Below are positions 43,384 through 52,349 of a stretch of 64,000 bases of DNA, piece after piece. Under the pieces are notes generated by a model that saw only the letters and a list, made by a program, of their open reading frames with translations, searched no databases and had not been told where the DNA came from. The stretch spans positions 1 to 64,000 of the forward strand of contig CAZKEL010000003.1 in NCBI GenBank assembly GCA_964551815.1, given 5' to 3'. The DNA is from D37C17 sp964551815. Its GTDB lineage: Bacteria; Fidelibacterota; Marinisomatia; SCGC-AAA003-L08; D37C17. Positions within the stretch are counted from its first letter, which is position 1; each line of letters opens with the position of its first letter. The position numbers and the translations under genes are program-made.

Positions 43384-43825
43384 GCATTAGCTCCAATTTG
43401 AAACTGGTTGAACCGACGCTTTTTCCAATGATAAGAATAGCCAATCCCTGTTCTTCTTCCTCGTGTTCATCACCCACTTCTTCATGGTTTTTAACTTCAA
43501 CGATTGCTATAGAATCGTCATTTCCGCTAACCTGTAACGATTCTTCCTCTTCTTCAGGGTTCTCGTCTTCCGCGTGGTCAATATCATTACCATCATGATC
43601 AAGAAAATGAACGGAAAGTTCTAAAGTGTCTCCAATGTCTAAAGATATTGCACCTGTAATGGCTCCTTCCAATTCACGATACACTTCTTTTCCACTTTTA
43701 TCTTCAAGAACGAAACCATCTGCGTCAATATGTACCTCTGCCGGGGAAGAAGGATTCTTCTCACATCCACAGGGTATTAATCCGAGAAATAGTATAGTAA
43801 ATAATAATTTAACATTATTATTCAT
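43328..43825 (-). CDS. Acidic, His-containing lipoprotein next to the TonB receptor
   Basis: 165 residues. The signal peptide ends in a lipobox (LGLIPCGCEKNPSS). The rest is strongly acidic with clustered His, Asp and Glu (FLDHDGNDIDHAEDENPEEE, EVGDEHEEEEQG), which could bind divalent metal. No domain is recognised with certainty; the mature part may be a beta-sandwich. It is translated just upstream of the TonB receptor, whose gene it overlaps, so the two probably work together at the outer membrane. Confidence 0.7.
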   Translation of the reverse strand: MNNNVKLLFTILFLGLIPCGCEKNPSSPAEVHIDADGFVLEDKSGKEVYRELEGAITGAISLDIGDTLELSVHFLDHDGNDIDHAEDENPEEEEESLQVSGNDDSIAIVEVKNHEEVGDEHEEEEQGLAILIIGKSVGSTSFKLELMHESHADYTSGDISVTIVQ

Positions 43826-43864
43826 AAATAGTTAACTCTCCTTATTTTAAAAGATAATTATATG

Positions 43865-43949
43865 CATACCTTATCCGGTTATAGGGTATGAACCAATAAA
43901 CGATGTTAAACTCGTATCATGCGATTAATACAAGCTTAACCCGGTTAAT
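43865..43949. promoter_or_regulatory. Two palindromes upstream of the metal-uptake pair
   Basis: CATACCTTAT and ATAGGGTATG (43865-43890) form a 10-bp inverted repeat with one mismatch around a 6-base centre. TTAACCCGGTTAA (about 43937-43949) is a second, perfect palindrome. Both lie in the 143-base gap upstream of the lipoprotein and TonB receptor genes. They are candidates for operators of a metal-sensing regulator; which one is not known. Confidence 0.35.
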
Positions 43950-43968
43950 TATAGTTTATGGAATTATA

Positions 43969-44268
43969 TTATGAGGAGAGCGGTGGTGCCCGGGTAAGAT
44001 AGTTACCTTTACAGGATTTTTCAATGGCATTGGAACATTTATCAATAAACAGATGATCAATATTATTGTTTAATAAATATACTCCTTGGGAATCGGCATC
44101 AAAATTATTACTGTACTTAAGGTATTCGCAGGTTTCACATTCGTTTTTATTTGACTCTTGGGAATGAGTATCATCATGTAAATGATGGATTTCCGTAAAA
44201 AGTACATTCCCAATCAATAATAATATAAGATTAAAACTAATTAGCACATTTTTCACCAAATAAATCAC
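43969..44268 (-). CDS. Small His/Cys-containing exported protein (99 aa)
   Basis: 99 residues. A hydrophobic N-terminal signal or anchor (VLISFNLILLLIGNVLF) is followed by TEIHHLHDDTHSQE, then NECETCEYLKY with a C-x2-C pair, and two more cysteines near the C-terminus. His clusters plus paired cysteines suggest metal binding. Small proteins of this form are often seen next to TonB-type zinc or copper receptors in Bacteroidota-like genomes; the name and role are unknown. It precedes the lipoprotein gene by 143 bases on the same strand. Confidence 0.6.
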   Translation of the reverse strand: MIYLVKNVLISFNLILLLIGNVLFTEIHHLHDDTHSQESNKNECETCEYLKYSNNFDADSQGVYLLNNNIDHLFIDKCSNAIEKSCKGNYLTRAPPLSS

Positions 44269-44338
44269 TTTATTTTTGGCAATCTAATTAAACGGAATAT
44301 GTTATGGGGATTAAGCAAAATAAAATACTGAGGTTTGC

Positions 44339-44770
44339 TCAAAGAGCAGCCAGGATTTCGTGTTTGCGGTGGACTTCCCGGGCTAAATGTTCCAGGTTTT
44401 GATGGATTAGTTTATCGTTGATATCTGCCCGCATATTTTTCCAGACATCATGAATTGGGCAGGGTACAGAGTCTGAACAGACATCCAGTCCAAAGATACA
44501 CATTTCTTTATCACTGGGGGGCCCCTCAATGGCATGAATGATATCTATCACTCTTATATCAACGGCATTTTTATTCAACTTAATACCACCGTTTCTTCCA
44601 CGTGTAGATTTGATCAAATGATGTTTTGACAGGGTTTGAACTATCTTTGCAAGATAATATTTGGGAATGTTGTAATCCTCAGCAATTTGGTTTACCATTA
44701 CCAACTTCCCATCATGCACCGCCAGATATATCATTGCCTGAATGGCGTGTTTCACAGATTCTGAAAACAT
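44339..44770 (-). CDS. Rrf2-family transcriptional regulator with three conserved cysteines
   Basis: 143 residues from Met at 44770, which gives the family N-terminus (MFSESVKHAIQAMIYLA); an ATG at 44794 overlapping the hemN stop (TAATG) would add eight residues and cannot be excluded. A winged helix (NIPKYYLAKIVQTLSKHHLI, RGRNGGIKL) is followed by CIFGLDVCSDSVPCPIH, three cysteines in the spacing of Fe-S Rrf2 proteins such as NsrR and IscR. It probably senses NO, oxygen or Fe-S status and is co-transcribed with hemN. Confidence 0.85.
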   Translation of the reverse strand: MFSESVKHAIQAMIYLAVHDGKLVMVNQIAEDYNIPKYYLAKIVQTLSKHHLIKSTRGRNGGIKLNKNAVDIRVIDIIHAIEGPPSDKEMCIFGLDVCSDSVPCPIHDVWKNMRADINDKLIHQNLEHLAREVHRKHEILAAL

Positions 44771-44793
44771 ATTAAGGTTAAAATTTATCACCA

Positions 44794-46173
44794 TTAGACT
44801 GTTTTAGAATAGAGTGATTTATCAGTTTGTAAATATTTATCAAATTTCATGGCAATATTTCGAATATAAAGCCTCCCTGTATTGGTTATTTCAATACCTT
44901 TTTCAGTAAAATTCACCAAGCCATCATAAGCAAATTCTTCATGAATTTCAGTTAATTCTTTTGCAAATGTTTTTTCAAAATCAACACCAATTTGAGTTGA
45001 TACGGTATTATAATTCAGCTCCAGATTACACATAAGTCCCATGATGATGGAATATATCTGTCTGTCAGAATCTGTCATGATAAGACCCTTACTGAGGGGT
45101 AATTCATTATTATCAAGGGCTTGATAATACTCCTTAAATTCCTTATTATTTTGAAAATAGGCATGACCGAATTGACTAATTGAGGTTAAGCCAAATCCAA
45201 AGAGATCTGTGTCTTTTTGGGTTGAATATCCCTGGAAATTTCTATAGAGAGTACCATTTTTCTGAGCGATGGTTAGGCTGTCATCCATTTTAGCAAAATG
45301 GTCCATTCCAATATACTCATATCCGGCATTGGTTAATTTTTCAATCATTAATTGCAATAAGGATAATTTCGTTTCAGGGCTTGGTAGTTCCTCTTCCCTT
45401 ATGAGTTTTTGGTGGGGTTTCAGCCAGGGTACATAAGCAAAATTATAGATTGCCAATCTTGATGGATGAAGTGAAATCATCTTATCCAGGGTGGCATCAA
45501 AGGAGTTGACTGTCTGACCGGGTAGTCCGTAAATAAGGTCAAAGTTTATTTCCTTAATACCCATAGACTTCAATTGAGAGACTACCTCATTTACCATGGA
45601 GAAAGGGTTAATTCGGTTTATCTTTTCCTGTACTTCCGAATTAAAGTCCTGCACACCGATTGAAACTCGATTTACCCCTATAGTGACAAGTGATTCGGCA
45701 TGCTCTTTGGAAAATGTTCTGGGGTCAATTTCGCAGCTAATTTCTGCAGAATCGGATAAGGTAAATTTTGAACGAATAAAAGCACCAATGTCCAAAATCT
45801 GCTCTGGTGTGAGAAAATTTGGAGTTCCGCCACCAAAATGAATTTGAGTTACATTACGGGTTGGGTCAATTGATTCGGAAGTTAAGGATATTTCTTTATA
45901 AAGAGAGGATAAATACTTCTGAACCAATTCCTGATTCCGGGTGACTTTCATTGTACAACCGCAAAAGTAACAGAGAGAATGACAAAATGGGATATGAAAA
46001 TACAAAGAAAGATTATTCCCAGAATGATTGCTCCGAGTTAAAGCAAGACTTCTATCTTTATCGGAAATGTCATCGTGAAAGTTTGGAGCGGTGGGATAAC
46101 TGGTATATCTTGGCCCCGAAATATTATGTTTCTTAAATAAATTCTGATTGAAGTTCAATTTCATTTTTTTCAT
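44794..46173 (-). CDS. hemN: Oxygen-independent coproporphyrinogen III oxidase (HemN)
   Basis: 459 residues. The radical-SAM motif is CHSLCYFCGC (C-x3-C-x2-C), followed by HFGGGTPNFLT and SIGVQDFN, all typical of HemN. RYTSYPTAP near the N-terminus and the C-terminal helical domain also match. It makes protoporphyrinogen for heme without oxygen, which suits a locus full of c-type cytochromes. Start chosen at 46173 (GGGTAG just ahead); an upstream Met at 46299 adds no conserved sequence. Divergent from the second Rrf2 gene. Confidence 0.95.
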   Translation of the reverse strand: MKKMKLNFNQNLFKKHNISGPRYTSYPTAPNFHDDISDKDRSLALTRSNHSGNNLSLYFHIPFCHSLCYFCGCTMKVTRNQELVQKYLSSLYKEISLTSESIDPTRNVTQIHFGGGTPNFLTPEQILDIGAFIRSKFTLSDSAEISCEIDPRTFSKEHAESLVTIGVNRVSIGVQDFNSEVQEKINRINPFSMVNEVVSQLKSMGIKEINFDLIYGLPGQTVNSFDATLDKMISLHPSRLAIYNFAYVPWLKPHQKLIREEELPSPETKLSLLQLMIEKLTNAGYEYIGMDHFAKMDDSLTIAQKNGTLYRNFQGYSTQKDTDLFGFGLTSISQFGHAYFQNNKEFKEYYQALDNNELPLSKGLIMTDSDRQIYSIIMGLMCNLELNYNTVSTQIGVDFEKTFAKELTEIHEEFAYDGLVNFTEKGIEITNTGRLYIRNIAMKFDKYLQTDKSLYSKTV

Positions 46174-46198
46174 CAATAATCTACCCTGGTAATATAAA

Positions 46199-46216
46199 AA
46201 GGATAATTGTATCTTA
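46199..46216. promoter_or_regulatory. TARGA-N8-TCYTA dyad, copy 2
   Basis: AAGGATAATTGTATCTTA lies 26 bases upstream of the hemN start and is nearly identical to the copy at 34806. At 46331-46348 a weaker version (TAAGG-N8-TCTTT) precedes the Rrf2/nap genes. A shared redox regulator is the likely reason. Confidence 0.4.
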
Positions 46217-46250
46217 TAATCAGATATTCGGAATTTATTCAAAATCATCC

Positions 46251-46267
46251 TATTAGTAATACTAATA
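46251..46267. promoter_or_regulatory. 17-bp perfect palindrome in the hemN/rrf2 divergent gap
   Basis: TATTAGTAATACTAATA is a perfect palindrome centred at 46259, between the hemN and rrf2-nap promoters. It may be the operator of one of the two neighbouring Rrf2 proteins. No second copy was noticed in the window. Confidence 0.4.
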
Positions 46268-46358
46268 CTAAAATTTACTATATCTTGTTTGATTCCCAAT
46301 TTTTAATCGCAATAAGTTAATATCAGATAATAAGGTCTAAATATCTTTACCTTGGAAA

Positions 46359-46820
46359 ATGTCAATGTTATTAACTAAATCTTGCCAATATGCAATTCAA
46401 GCTGTGCTCTTCCTCGCAACACAGCCCAAGAACTCTCCTGTGCTGCAGCGGGATATTGCAGAATCATTAGATATCCCCAACCATTTCCTTGGAAAAATTT
46501 TACAATTACTAGTTAGAAATAATCTGGTTACATCGCAAAAAGGCATCAGTGGGGGTTTTTCATTAAAATTACAGCCAGAAGAAATCAGCCTTTTTCATAT
46601 TGCAGAAATTGTGGATGGAGAAAAGTTTTTAGACGGTTGTTTAATTGGATTTCCTAACTGTTCAGATGAAAACCCCTGTCCCCTTCACGCAGATTGGAAA
46701 AATACCAAATCAGAAATTGTGAACACATTAAGGACCAAAAGAGTGAAAGAGTTGAGCAGTGATTTAATTACAAAATTAAATTATTTGTCAAAAAATCAAC
46801 CCAATGACAAAAGTGATTGA
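46359..46820 (+). CDS. Rrf2-family regulator upstream of napA
   Basis: 153 residues. Winged-helix N-terminus (MLLTKSCQYAIQAVLFLA, IPNHFLGKILQLLVRNNLV, KGISGGFSLKL) and a cluster CLIGFPNCSDENPCPLH with the same C-x6-C-x5-C spacing as the Rrf2 protein at 44339. The two are paralogues. It precedes napA by 41 bases, probably in one transcript, and may be the NO or redox switch of the nap operon. A Met two codons later (46365) is an equal start candidate. Confidence 0.85.
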   Translation: MSMLLTKSCQYAIQAVLFLATQPKNSPVLQRDIAESLDIPNHFLGKILQLLVRNNLVTSQKGISGGFSLKLQPEEISLFHIAEIVDGEKFLDGCLIGFPNCSDENPCPLHADWKNTKSEIVNTLRTKRVKELSSDLITKLNYLSKNQPNDKSD

Positions 46821-46861
46821 CCCAATTTCAAAATTAATTTAAAAAAACAAGGAGAATCATC

Positions 46862-49636
46862 ATGAGTCTTTCAAGAAAAGAATTTATAAAACTTTCTGCT
46901 GCTGCCAGCACAGCTGCCGCAATTGGAATTAATGTTCCGGCTCCAATGATGGCTCAGGCGAAGAATACTGAAAAAAATTGGCGTTGGGATAAATCAGTAT
47001 GCAGGTTTTGCGGTACAGGTTGTGGAATTATGGTGGCAACCAAGGATGATAAAATATTGGCGGTGAAAGGTGACCCCGAAGCGCCGGTAAATCGTGGGCT
47101 TAACTGTATCAAAGGATATTTTAATGCTAAAATTATGTATGGAGCAGACCGTCTTACCGAACCCATGATGCGGGTGAATGCTCATGGTGAATTTGACAAA
47201 AAAGGAAAATTCAAACCAGTCTCCTGGGAAAAGGCCTTTCAGGTCATGGCAGAGCAATTTAAGAAATACTATAATGATTTAGGCCCAACAGGAATTTCAG
47301 TTTTTGGCTCAGGCCAGTACACAGTTCAAGAAGGATATGCAATGGCAAAGCTTATGAAGGCTGGCTTCAGATCTAATAATATTGATCCCAACGCCCGTCA
47401 TTGCATGGCCAGTGCAGTTGCAGGATTTATTCAAACCTTCGGAATTGACGAACCTTCTGGAAATTATGATGATATCGAACTTACAGATACCATTGTGAGT
47501 TGGGGGGCAAATATGGCGGAAATGCATCCCATTCTCTGGTCTCGTGCAACAGAACGAAAATTATCCAATCCCCAAAAGGTAAAAGTTATTAATCTCACCG
47601 TATTTACCAATCGCTGCTCTGACCTTGCGGATACAGAAATCCTGTTTAAACCCCAGACAGATCTAGCAATCTGGAATTATATTGCAAGGGAGATTGTGTA
47701 TAATCATCCTGAAGCAATTGACTGGGAATTTGTAAAAAAATACTGTATTTTCGCAACTGGTAATGCAAATGTAGGATATGGAATGCGCAGCAATGCTGAT
47801 CATCCAAAATTCAGTGAGGCCGAAAAAGATACCGTTGAAAAACAAAAGCAGAAAGTCATCAGCAAAGATGAAGCCGTATCCCTGGCATATTTGGGATATA
47901 AAGAAGGTGATGTAATGGAAATGAAGAATGCTAAATCAGCTGGTGCTCACTGGCAGATTTCCTTTGATGAATTTAAGAAAGGATTAGCTCCCTACACGCT
48001 GGATTATGTGGCTAAACTCTCCAAAGGCGACCCGGATGAATCCATGAATGCCTATAAAAAGAAGCTGAAAGAATTAGCAGCCCTCTACATAGAAAAAGGT
48101 AGAAAAGTTGCCAGTTTCTGGACGATGGGAATGAACCAGCATACCAGAGGTACCTGGGTCAATGAACAAGCTTATATGGTGCATCTGCTTCTGGGAAAAC
48201 AAGCAAAACCGGGAGATGGTGCTTTCAGTCTAACTGGCCAGCCCAGTGCCTGTGGAACCGCCCGCGAAGTGGGTACTTTTGCCCACCGTCTTCCAGCAGA
48301 TATGGTTGTTAAAAATCCAAAGCACAGAGCACGATCTGAAAAACTCTGGAAAATTCCTGAAGGGACATTAAATCCCAAAGTGGGTTCACATTATACCAAA
48401 CTCATGCGTGATATAGAGGATGGTAAAATCAAATGGGCGTGGGTACAGGTATGTAATCCATGGCAGAATACAGCCAATGCCAACCATTGGATTACTGCTG
48501 CTCGTGAAATGGATAATTTTATTGTCGTCTCTGACAGCTATCCAAGTATTTCTGCCAAGGTAGCTGACCTGATTTTGCCTAGCGCCATGATTTATGAAAA
48601 ATGGGGGGCTTATGGTAATGCAGAAAGAAGAACGCAGCATTGGAAACAGCAGGTAACCCCCATAGGAAATGCTATGCCTGATCTTTGGCAAGCCTATGAA
48701 TTTTCTAAACATTTCACCCTTAAAGAAGTGTGGAAAGATTGGAAAATCACCGCTGATCTCACCCTGCCCAATGTGCTCAATAAAGCAGGAAAATTCGGAT
48801 ATTCAGAAAATGACACCCTTTTTGATGTATTATTCAATAATAAGGATGCACACAAATATCCCTGGCCGGATAAAATTGGCAGCGGTTTCGCAAATACAGA
48901 AGCAGACGGGGACAGCAGGAAAGTGGAAGGGTTTCAGGGTTATGGTCATTTCGTTCATAAATATCTCTGGGAAGAATACCGCCAATTTGGAGTAGATCAT
49001 CACCATGACCTGGATGAATATGACACTTATCATTCCAATCGCGGTAAGAAATGGCCAGTCATGAACGGGAAAGAAACAGCCTGGCGTTTCAATGCTAAAT
49101 ATGACCCTTATGTTGAGAAAGAATCCCCGGGGGCTGACTTTGCCTTTTATGGTCCAGCTTTGAAAGCCTTGAAAAGTGGCGATTTAAAAGGTCCAAAGGG
49201 AAAGGATAAAACCAGCCTGAAAAATAAGGCTAAAATATTTTTCCGACCCTATATGGATGCCCCGGAAATCCCTGAAAAGGACTATCCCCTCTGGCTCTGT
49301 ACAGGCAGAGTTCTTGAGCATTGGCATACCGGCACCATGACCATGCGGGTTCCTGAGTTGTACCGTGCAGTACCAGAAGCCCTTTGTTACATGAATCGCA
49401 GAGATTCCAGAAAGTATGGATTCCAAAACGGAGACCTCATCTGGATTGAAAGCCGCAGAGGAAAGATTAAAGCAAGAGTGGACTACCGCAGCAGAAACAG
49501 AATGCCGGAAGGTATGATTTTTGTTCCTTTCTTTGACGAGAGGGTACTCATAAATAAGGTAACCCTGGATGCAACTTGTCCTATTTCAAAAGAAACGGAC
49601 TTCAAAAAATGTGCTGTGAAAATATACAAAGCCTGA
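46862..49636 (+). CDS. napA: Periplasmic nitrate reductase catalytic subunit NapA
   Basis: 924 residues, near the length of Campylobacterota NapA and longer than the ~830-residue proteobacterial form. The [4Fe-4S] site is C47, C50, C54 and C82 (CRFCGTGC; NRGLNC). Cys180 in NARHCMASAV is the molybdenum ligand. Molybdopterin-binding stretches such as GQPSACGTAREVG and RVLEHWHTGTMTMR follow, and the C-terminus reads TDFKKCAVKIYKA. The signal peptide has SRKEFIK, with R-K in place of the twin Arg. It reduces nitrate to nitrite in the periplasm. AAGGAG precedes the ATG. Confidence 0.97.
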   Translation: MSLSRKEFIKLSAAASTAAAIGINVPAPMMAQAKNTEKNWRWDKSVCRFCGTGCGIMVATKDDKILAVKGDPEAPVNRGLNCIKGYFNAKIMYGADRLTEPMMRVNAHGEFDKKGKFKPVSWEKAFQVMAEQFKKYYNDLGPTGISVFGSGQYTVQEGYAMAKLMKAGFRSNNIDPNARHCMASAVAGFIQTFGIDEPSGNYDDIELTDTIVSWGANMAEMHPILWSRATERKLSNPQKVKVINLTVFTNRCSDLADTEILFKPQTDLAIWNYIAREIVYNHPEAIDWEFVKKYCIFATGNANVGYGMRSNADHPKFSEAEKDTVEKQKQKVISKDEAVSLAYLGYKEGDVMEMKNAKSAGAHWQISFDEFKKGLAPYTLDYVAKLSKGDPDESMNAYKKKLKELAALYIEKGRKVASFWTMGMNQHTRGTWVNEQAYMVHLLLGKQAKPGDGAFSLTGQPSACGTAREVGTFAHRLPADMVVKNPKHRARSEKLWKIPEGTLNPKVGSHYTKLMRDIEDGKIKWAWVQVCNPWQNTANANHWITAAREMDNFIVVSDSYPSISAKVADLILPSAMIYEKWGAYGNAERRTQHWKQQVTPIGNAMPDLWQAYEFSKHFTLKEVWKDWKITADLTLPNVLNKAGKFGYSENDTLFDVLFNNKDAHKYPWPDKIGSGFANTEADGDSRKVEGFQGYGHFVHKYLWEEYRQFGVDHHHDLDEYDTYHSNRGKKWPVMNGKETAWRFNAKYDPYVEKESPGADFAFYGPALKALKSGDLKGPKGKDKTSLKNKAKIFFRPYMDAPEIPEKDYPLWLCTGRVLEHWHTGTMTMRVPELYRAVPEALCYMNRRDSRKYGFQNGDLIWIESRRGKIKARVDYRSRNRMPEGMIFVPFFDERVLINKVTLDATCPISKETDFKKCAVKIYKA

Positions 49637-49649
49637 GGCAAAAAAGCAG

Positions 49650-50450
49650 ATGGTAAGGCAAAAGGATATAGCACAGAATCGTAAGGATTTCCTCCTTCAT
49701 TTTGCCAGGGGGGCGGGGATAGCTGCTTTTGGCGGTGTCATGTGGAATGGACATCTTAACAATGCGGTGAATGCTCCTCTCATGCTCCGCCCCCCGGGAG
49801 CAGTAGAGGAAAAGGAATTTCTCAAAACTTGTATTAAATGTGGACTCTGTGAAGAAGCCTGTCCCTATGATGCAATTCAATTGGGAACTCCCGGTGATGA
49901 CACGGTTCTGGGTACACCGGGAATGACTCTTCGTGAAAACCCCTGCAGACTTTGTGAGGAAATTCCCTGTACAAATGCCTGTCCAAGTGATGCTCTTTCC
50001 TCCACTGCTGTTCAAACTGATGGCAACTGGGATGTGGAAAAAATTTCCATTGGCACTGCTGTCATAGACACTGAAAACTGTTTGGCACATTGGGGAATCC
50101 GCTGTGATGCCTGTTACCGAGCATGTCCTCTCTTAGACAAAGCCATCCGTTTACAGTACCAAATTAATGAGAGAACAGAGAAGCATGCCTATTTCCTTCC
50201 CCAAGTGGATGCAGAATATTGTACAGGCTGTGGTCTTTGTGAAAATGCCTGTATTACAAATAAAGCAGCCATTTTTGTTCTACCCGATGAAGTAGCATTA
50301 GGCAAAGTTGATAAGCATTACCTAAGGGACTGGATCAGTGAGGATGAATCCCGCATTGATCCCAATACCAAAATGAAGTCTCTTCCTACGGAGTTGAATA
50401 ACCAGACTGTAGAGAATTATCTCAATTCGGAGGACTGGTTGAATGATTAA
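49650..50450 (+). CDS. napG: Periplasmic ferredoxin-type protein NapG
   Basis: 266 residues. A Tat-like signal (NRKDFLLHFARG then AGIAAFGGV) is followed by four [4Fe-4S] clusters: CIKCGLCEEACPYDA, CRLCEEIPCTNACPSDA, CLAHWGIRCDACYRACP and CTGCGLCENACIT. NapG with NapH forms a quinol dehydrogenase that feeds NapB and NapA, important here because no napC is seen. It starts 13 bases after napA and overlaps napH by eight. Confidence 0.95.
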   Translation: MVRQKDIAQNRKDFLLHFARGAGIAAFGGVMWNGHLNNAVNAPLMLRPPGAVEEKEFLKTCIKCGLCEEACPYDAIQLGTPGDDTVLGTPGMTLRENPCRLCEEIPCTNACPSDALSSTAVQTDGNWDVEKISIGTAVIDTENCLAHWGIRCDACYRACPLLDKAIRLQYQINERTEKHAYFLPQVDAEYCTGCGLCENACITNKAAIFVLPDEVALGKVDKHYLRDWISEDESRIDPNTKMKSLPTELNNQTVENYLNSEDWLND

Positions 50451-51249
50451 GTTTTTTCAAACTAATCGTTTTTTAATTATGCGCAGATTCTCACAAATTT
50501 GCATCCTGTTGCTTCTCATTGGGGGAAATATTTGGGGCTGGAATATTTTAAAGGGTAATTTAAGTTTTTCACATCTTTTCGGTATTATTCCTTTAGCTGA
50601 TCCCTTTGCTGTTTTACAGGCAGTATTTGCAGGTGCTATTGTTACGGCTGATATCATTCTTGGTTCCTTAGTTATACTAGCATTGTACAGCATAATCACC
50701 GGAAGAGTATTTTGCAGTTGGGTATGTCCCATGAATTTTATAACAGATGCCGCAAGATTTTTACGGCAGAAGATCCACTTAGATGATAAGATCAAGCCTC
50801 TGCGGGTTAGTAGAAATATTCGCTATTGGGTGTTGGGGTTAGGCCTGTTTTTCTCCTTTTTAACAGGATTAACTGCATTTGAGTTTATCAGCCCAGTAGC
50901 AATTTTCCACCGAGGCCTGATTTACGGAATGGGGGCAGGCTGGATAGTAATATTATCCATTTTTCTCTTCGACCTGTTAGCCGTGAAAAACGGCTTTTGT
51001 GGTCATCTCTGCCCCCTCGGTGGATTTTATGCATTTACCACCAAACCTGCCCTATTAAAAATTTCTCATAACCATCAAAAATGCAGTCTCTGTATGAAAT
51101 GCAAGGAAGTATGCCCCGAAAGACCCATCCTCAATTTTATAGGGAAAAGAAGCAGAATAATCCCGCCGGGTGAATGTACTAACTGCGGCAGATGTATTGA
51201 TGTGTGTGCAGATGATTCTTTACACTTTAAAGTTCAATTATTCAATTAA
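50443..51249 (+). CDS. napH: Membrane ferredoxin-type quinol dehydrogenase NapH
   Basis: 268 residues. Four transmembrane helices carry the CxxxCP motifs GRVFCSWVCPMNFI and GFCGHLCPLGGFY, followed by two [4Fe-4S] clusters at the C-terminus (CSLCMKCKEVCPERP and CTNCGRCIDVCADD). NapH oxidises (mena)quinol and hands electrons to NapG. Confidence 0.95.
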   Translation: MIKFFQTNRFLIMRRFSQICILLLLIGGNIWGWNILKGNLSFSHLFGIIPLADPFAVLQAVFAGAIVTADIILGSLVILALYSIITGRVFCSWVCPMNFITDAARFLRQKIHLDDKIKPLRVSRNIRYWVLGLGLFFSFLTGLTAFEFISPVAIFHRGLIYGMGAGWIVILSIFLFDLLAVKNGFCGHLCPLGGFYAFTTKPALLKISHNHQKCSLCMKCKEVCPERPILNFIGKRSRIIPPGECTNCGRCIDVCADDSLHFKVQLFN

Positions 51250-51263
51250 CCGGGAGATACAAC

Positions 51264-51800
51264 ATGAAACCAAAAACCACCTTTTCAATTACACTTATAG
51301 GAATAATCATCTTTTCCTGCAGTAATATGGGCAGCAATGTAACAACAGAAAACAGGGAAATTGCTGATACAGAGTTAAGCTATAGGAATTCACATCTGAT
51401 GATTGCTGACAGCACACCAGGTGCGGAGTTTATTTCCTCCGAACCGGGGGATGGTGTTCGCTTACAAAGGGCATTTGAAAATGCTCCTCCCATGATTCCA
51501 CACAATGCTGAAGATTACCTGCCCATTACTATTGGTGAAAATGCCTGCTTAAACTGCCACCATCCTGATGAAGCAGAAGATGCAGAGGCAACACCGGTTT
51601 CAAAAACACACTTCTTTGATTACCGTACTCAGACTCAGTTAACAGAACTCAATGGAGCTAACTTTAACTGTACTCTCTGTCATGCACCTCAATCAACTGC
51701 ACCCATTTTAATTGGAAATTCATTCAATCCTGAATATCGCGCCGGTAAAGGAGAAAGTTCTTCAAACTTATATGATGTCTTAAACGAGGGAGTGAAATAG
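51264..51800 (+). CDS. napB: Diheme cytochrome c subunit NapB
   Basis: 178 residues. Two heme motifs (CLNCHHP and CTLCHAP) are placed as in NapB, with the axial His region FENAPPMIPHNAEDYLP and SKTHFFDYRTQTQL. The signal peptide ends in IIIFSCSNMG, which may be a lipobox, so this NapB could be membrane-attached; the usual protein is soluble. It passes electrons to NapA. Confidence 0.93.
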   Translation: MKPKTTFSITLIGIIIFSCSNMGSNVTTENREIADTELSYRNSHLMIADSTPGAEFISSEPGDGVRLQRAFENAPPMIPHNAEDYLPITIGENACLNCHHPDEAEDAEATPVSKTHFFDYRTQTQLTELNGANFNCTLCHAPQSTAPILIGNSFNPEYRAGKGESSSNLYDVLNEGVK

Positions 51801-51806
51801 ATTTCC

Positions 51807-52349
51807 GTGCTGACATTGAACCGCAGAGAATTTTTCAGTAAATTTCTGGCTCCTTTTAAAATTGAAAAGGAGACCAAAATACAGCTGCCATACTCCCAAT
51901 CTTCGCCTGATATATCCAATCTGTGTATGGAGTGCAGTGGAAGATGTGTCACCGTCTGTGAGGAGAATATCATTAGACCAAACAGAACGGGAATCCCCTA
52001 TCTTGATTTTACTGAAGGCGGATGCAGTTATTGTGAAGCCTGTCTAAATATTTGTGAAAAGCAGGTTCTGAGCAGGGAAAATCAATGGCAAATTCCAGCT
52101 TCTTTTAAAATTGATCCAACCAAATGTCTTGCCTGGCAGGAAAATATCTGCTCCCTGTGTACAGACTGTTGCGATTCAAACTGTATCAGAACAGAAGGAA
52201 TACTAAACCCGCAGATTGATCAGGAGCAATGTAATTCTTGTGGTATATGTGTGGGCCGGTGTCCTGTTAGTGCAATTCAGGTAACCCCATTAAAAAGAGA
52301 GGTGAATAAAAGTGCATATATCCAGCGTACTGGTTCAGGTGAAGCCTGA
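51807..52349 (+). CDS. napF: Cytoplasmic ferredoxin-type protein NapF
   Basis: 180 residues with four Cys clusters (CMECSGRCVTVC, CSYCEACLNICEK, CLAWQENICSLCTDCC, CNSCGICVGRCP). NapF is a cytoplasmic iron-sulfur protein involved in NapA maturation. Its N-terminus has NRREFFSKFL, a Tat-like motif without the hydrophobic core. The start is GTG at 51807; a TTG at 51816 is possible. It overlaps napD by 38 bases. Confidence 0.9.
   Translation: MLTLNRREFFSKFLAPFKIEKETKIQLPYSQSSPDISNLCMECSGRCVTVCEENIIRPNRTGIPYLDFTEGGCSYCEACLNICEKQVLSRENQWQIPASFKIDPTKCLAWQENICSLCTDCCDSNCIRTEGILNPQIDQEQCNSCGICVGRCPVSAIQVTPLKREVNKSAYIQRTGSGEA

Noticed and set aside
46287..46303. TTTGATTCCCAATTT as an FNR box upstream of rrf2-nap
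   Set aside because: The right arm does not match ATCAA; only one half-site is present.
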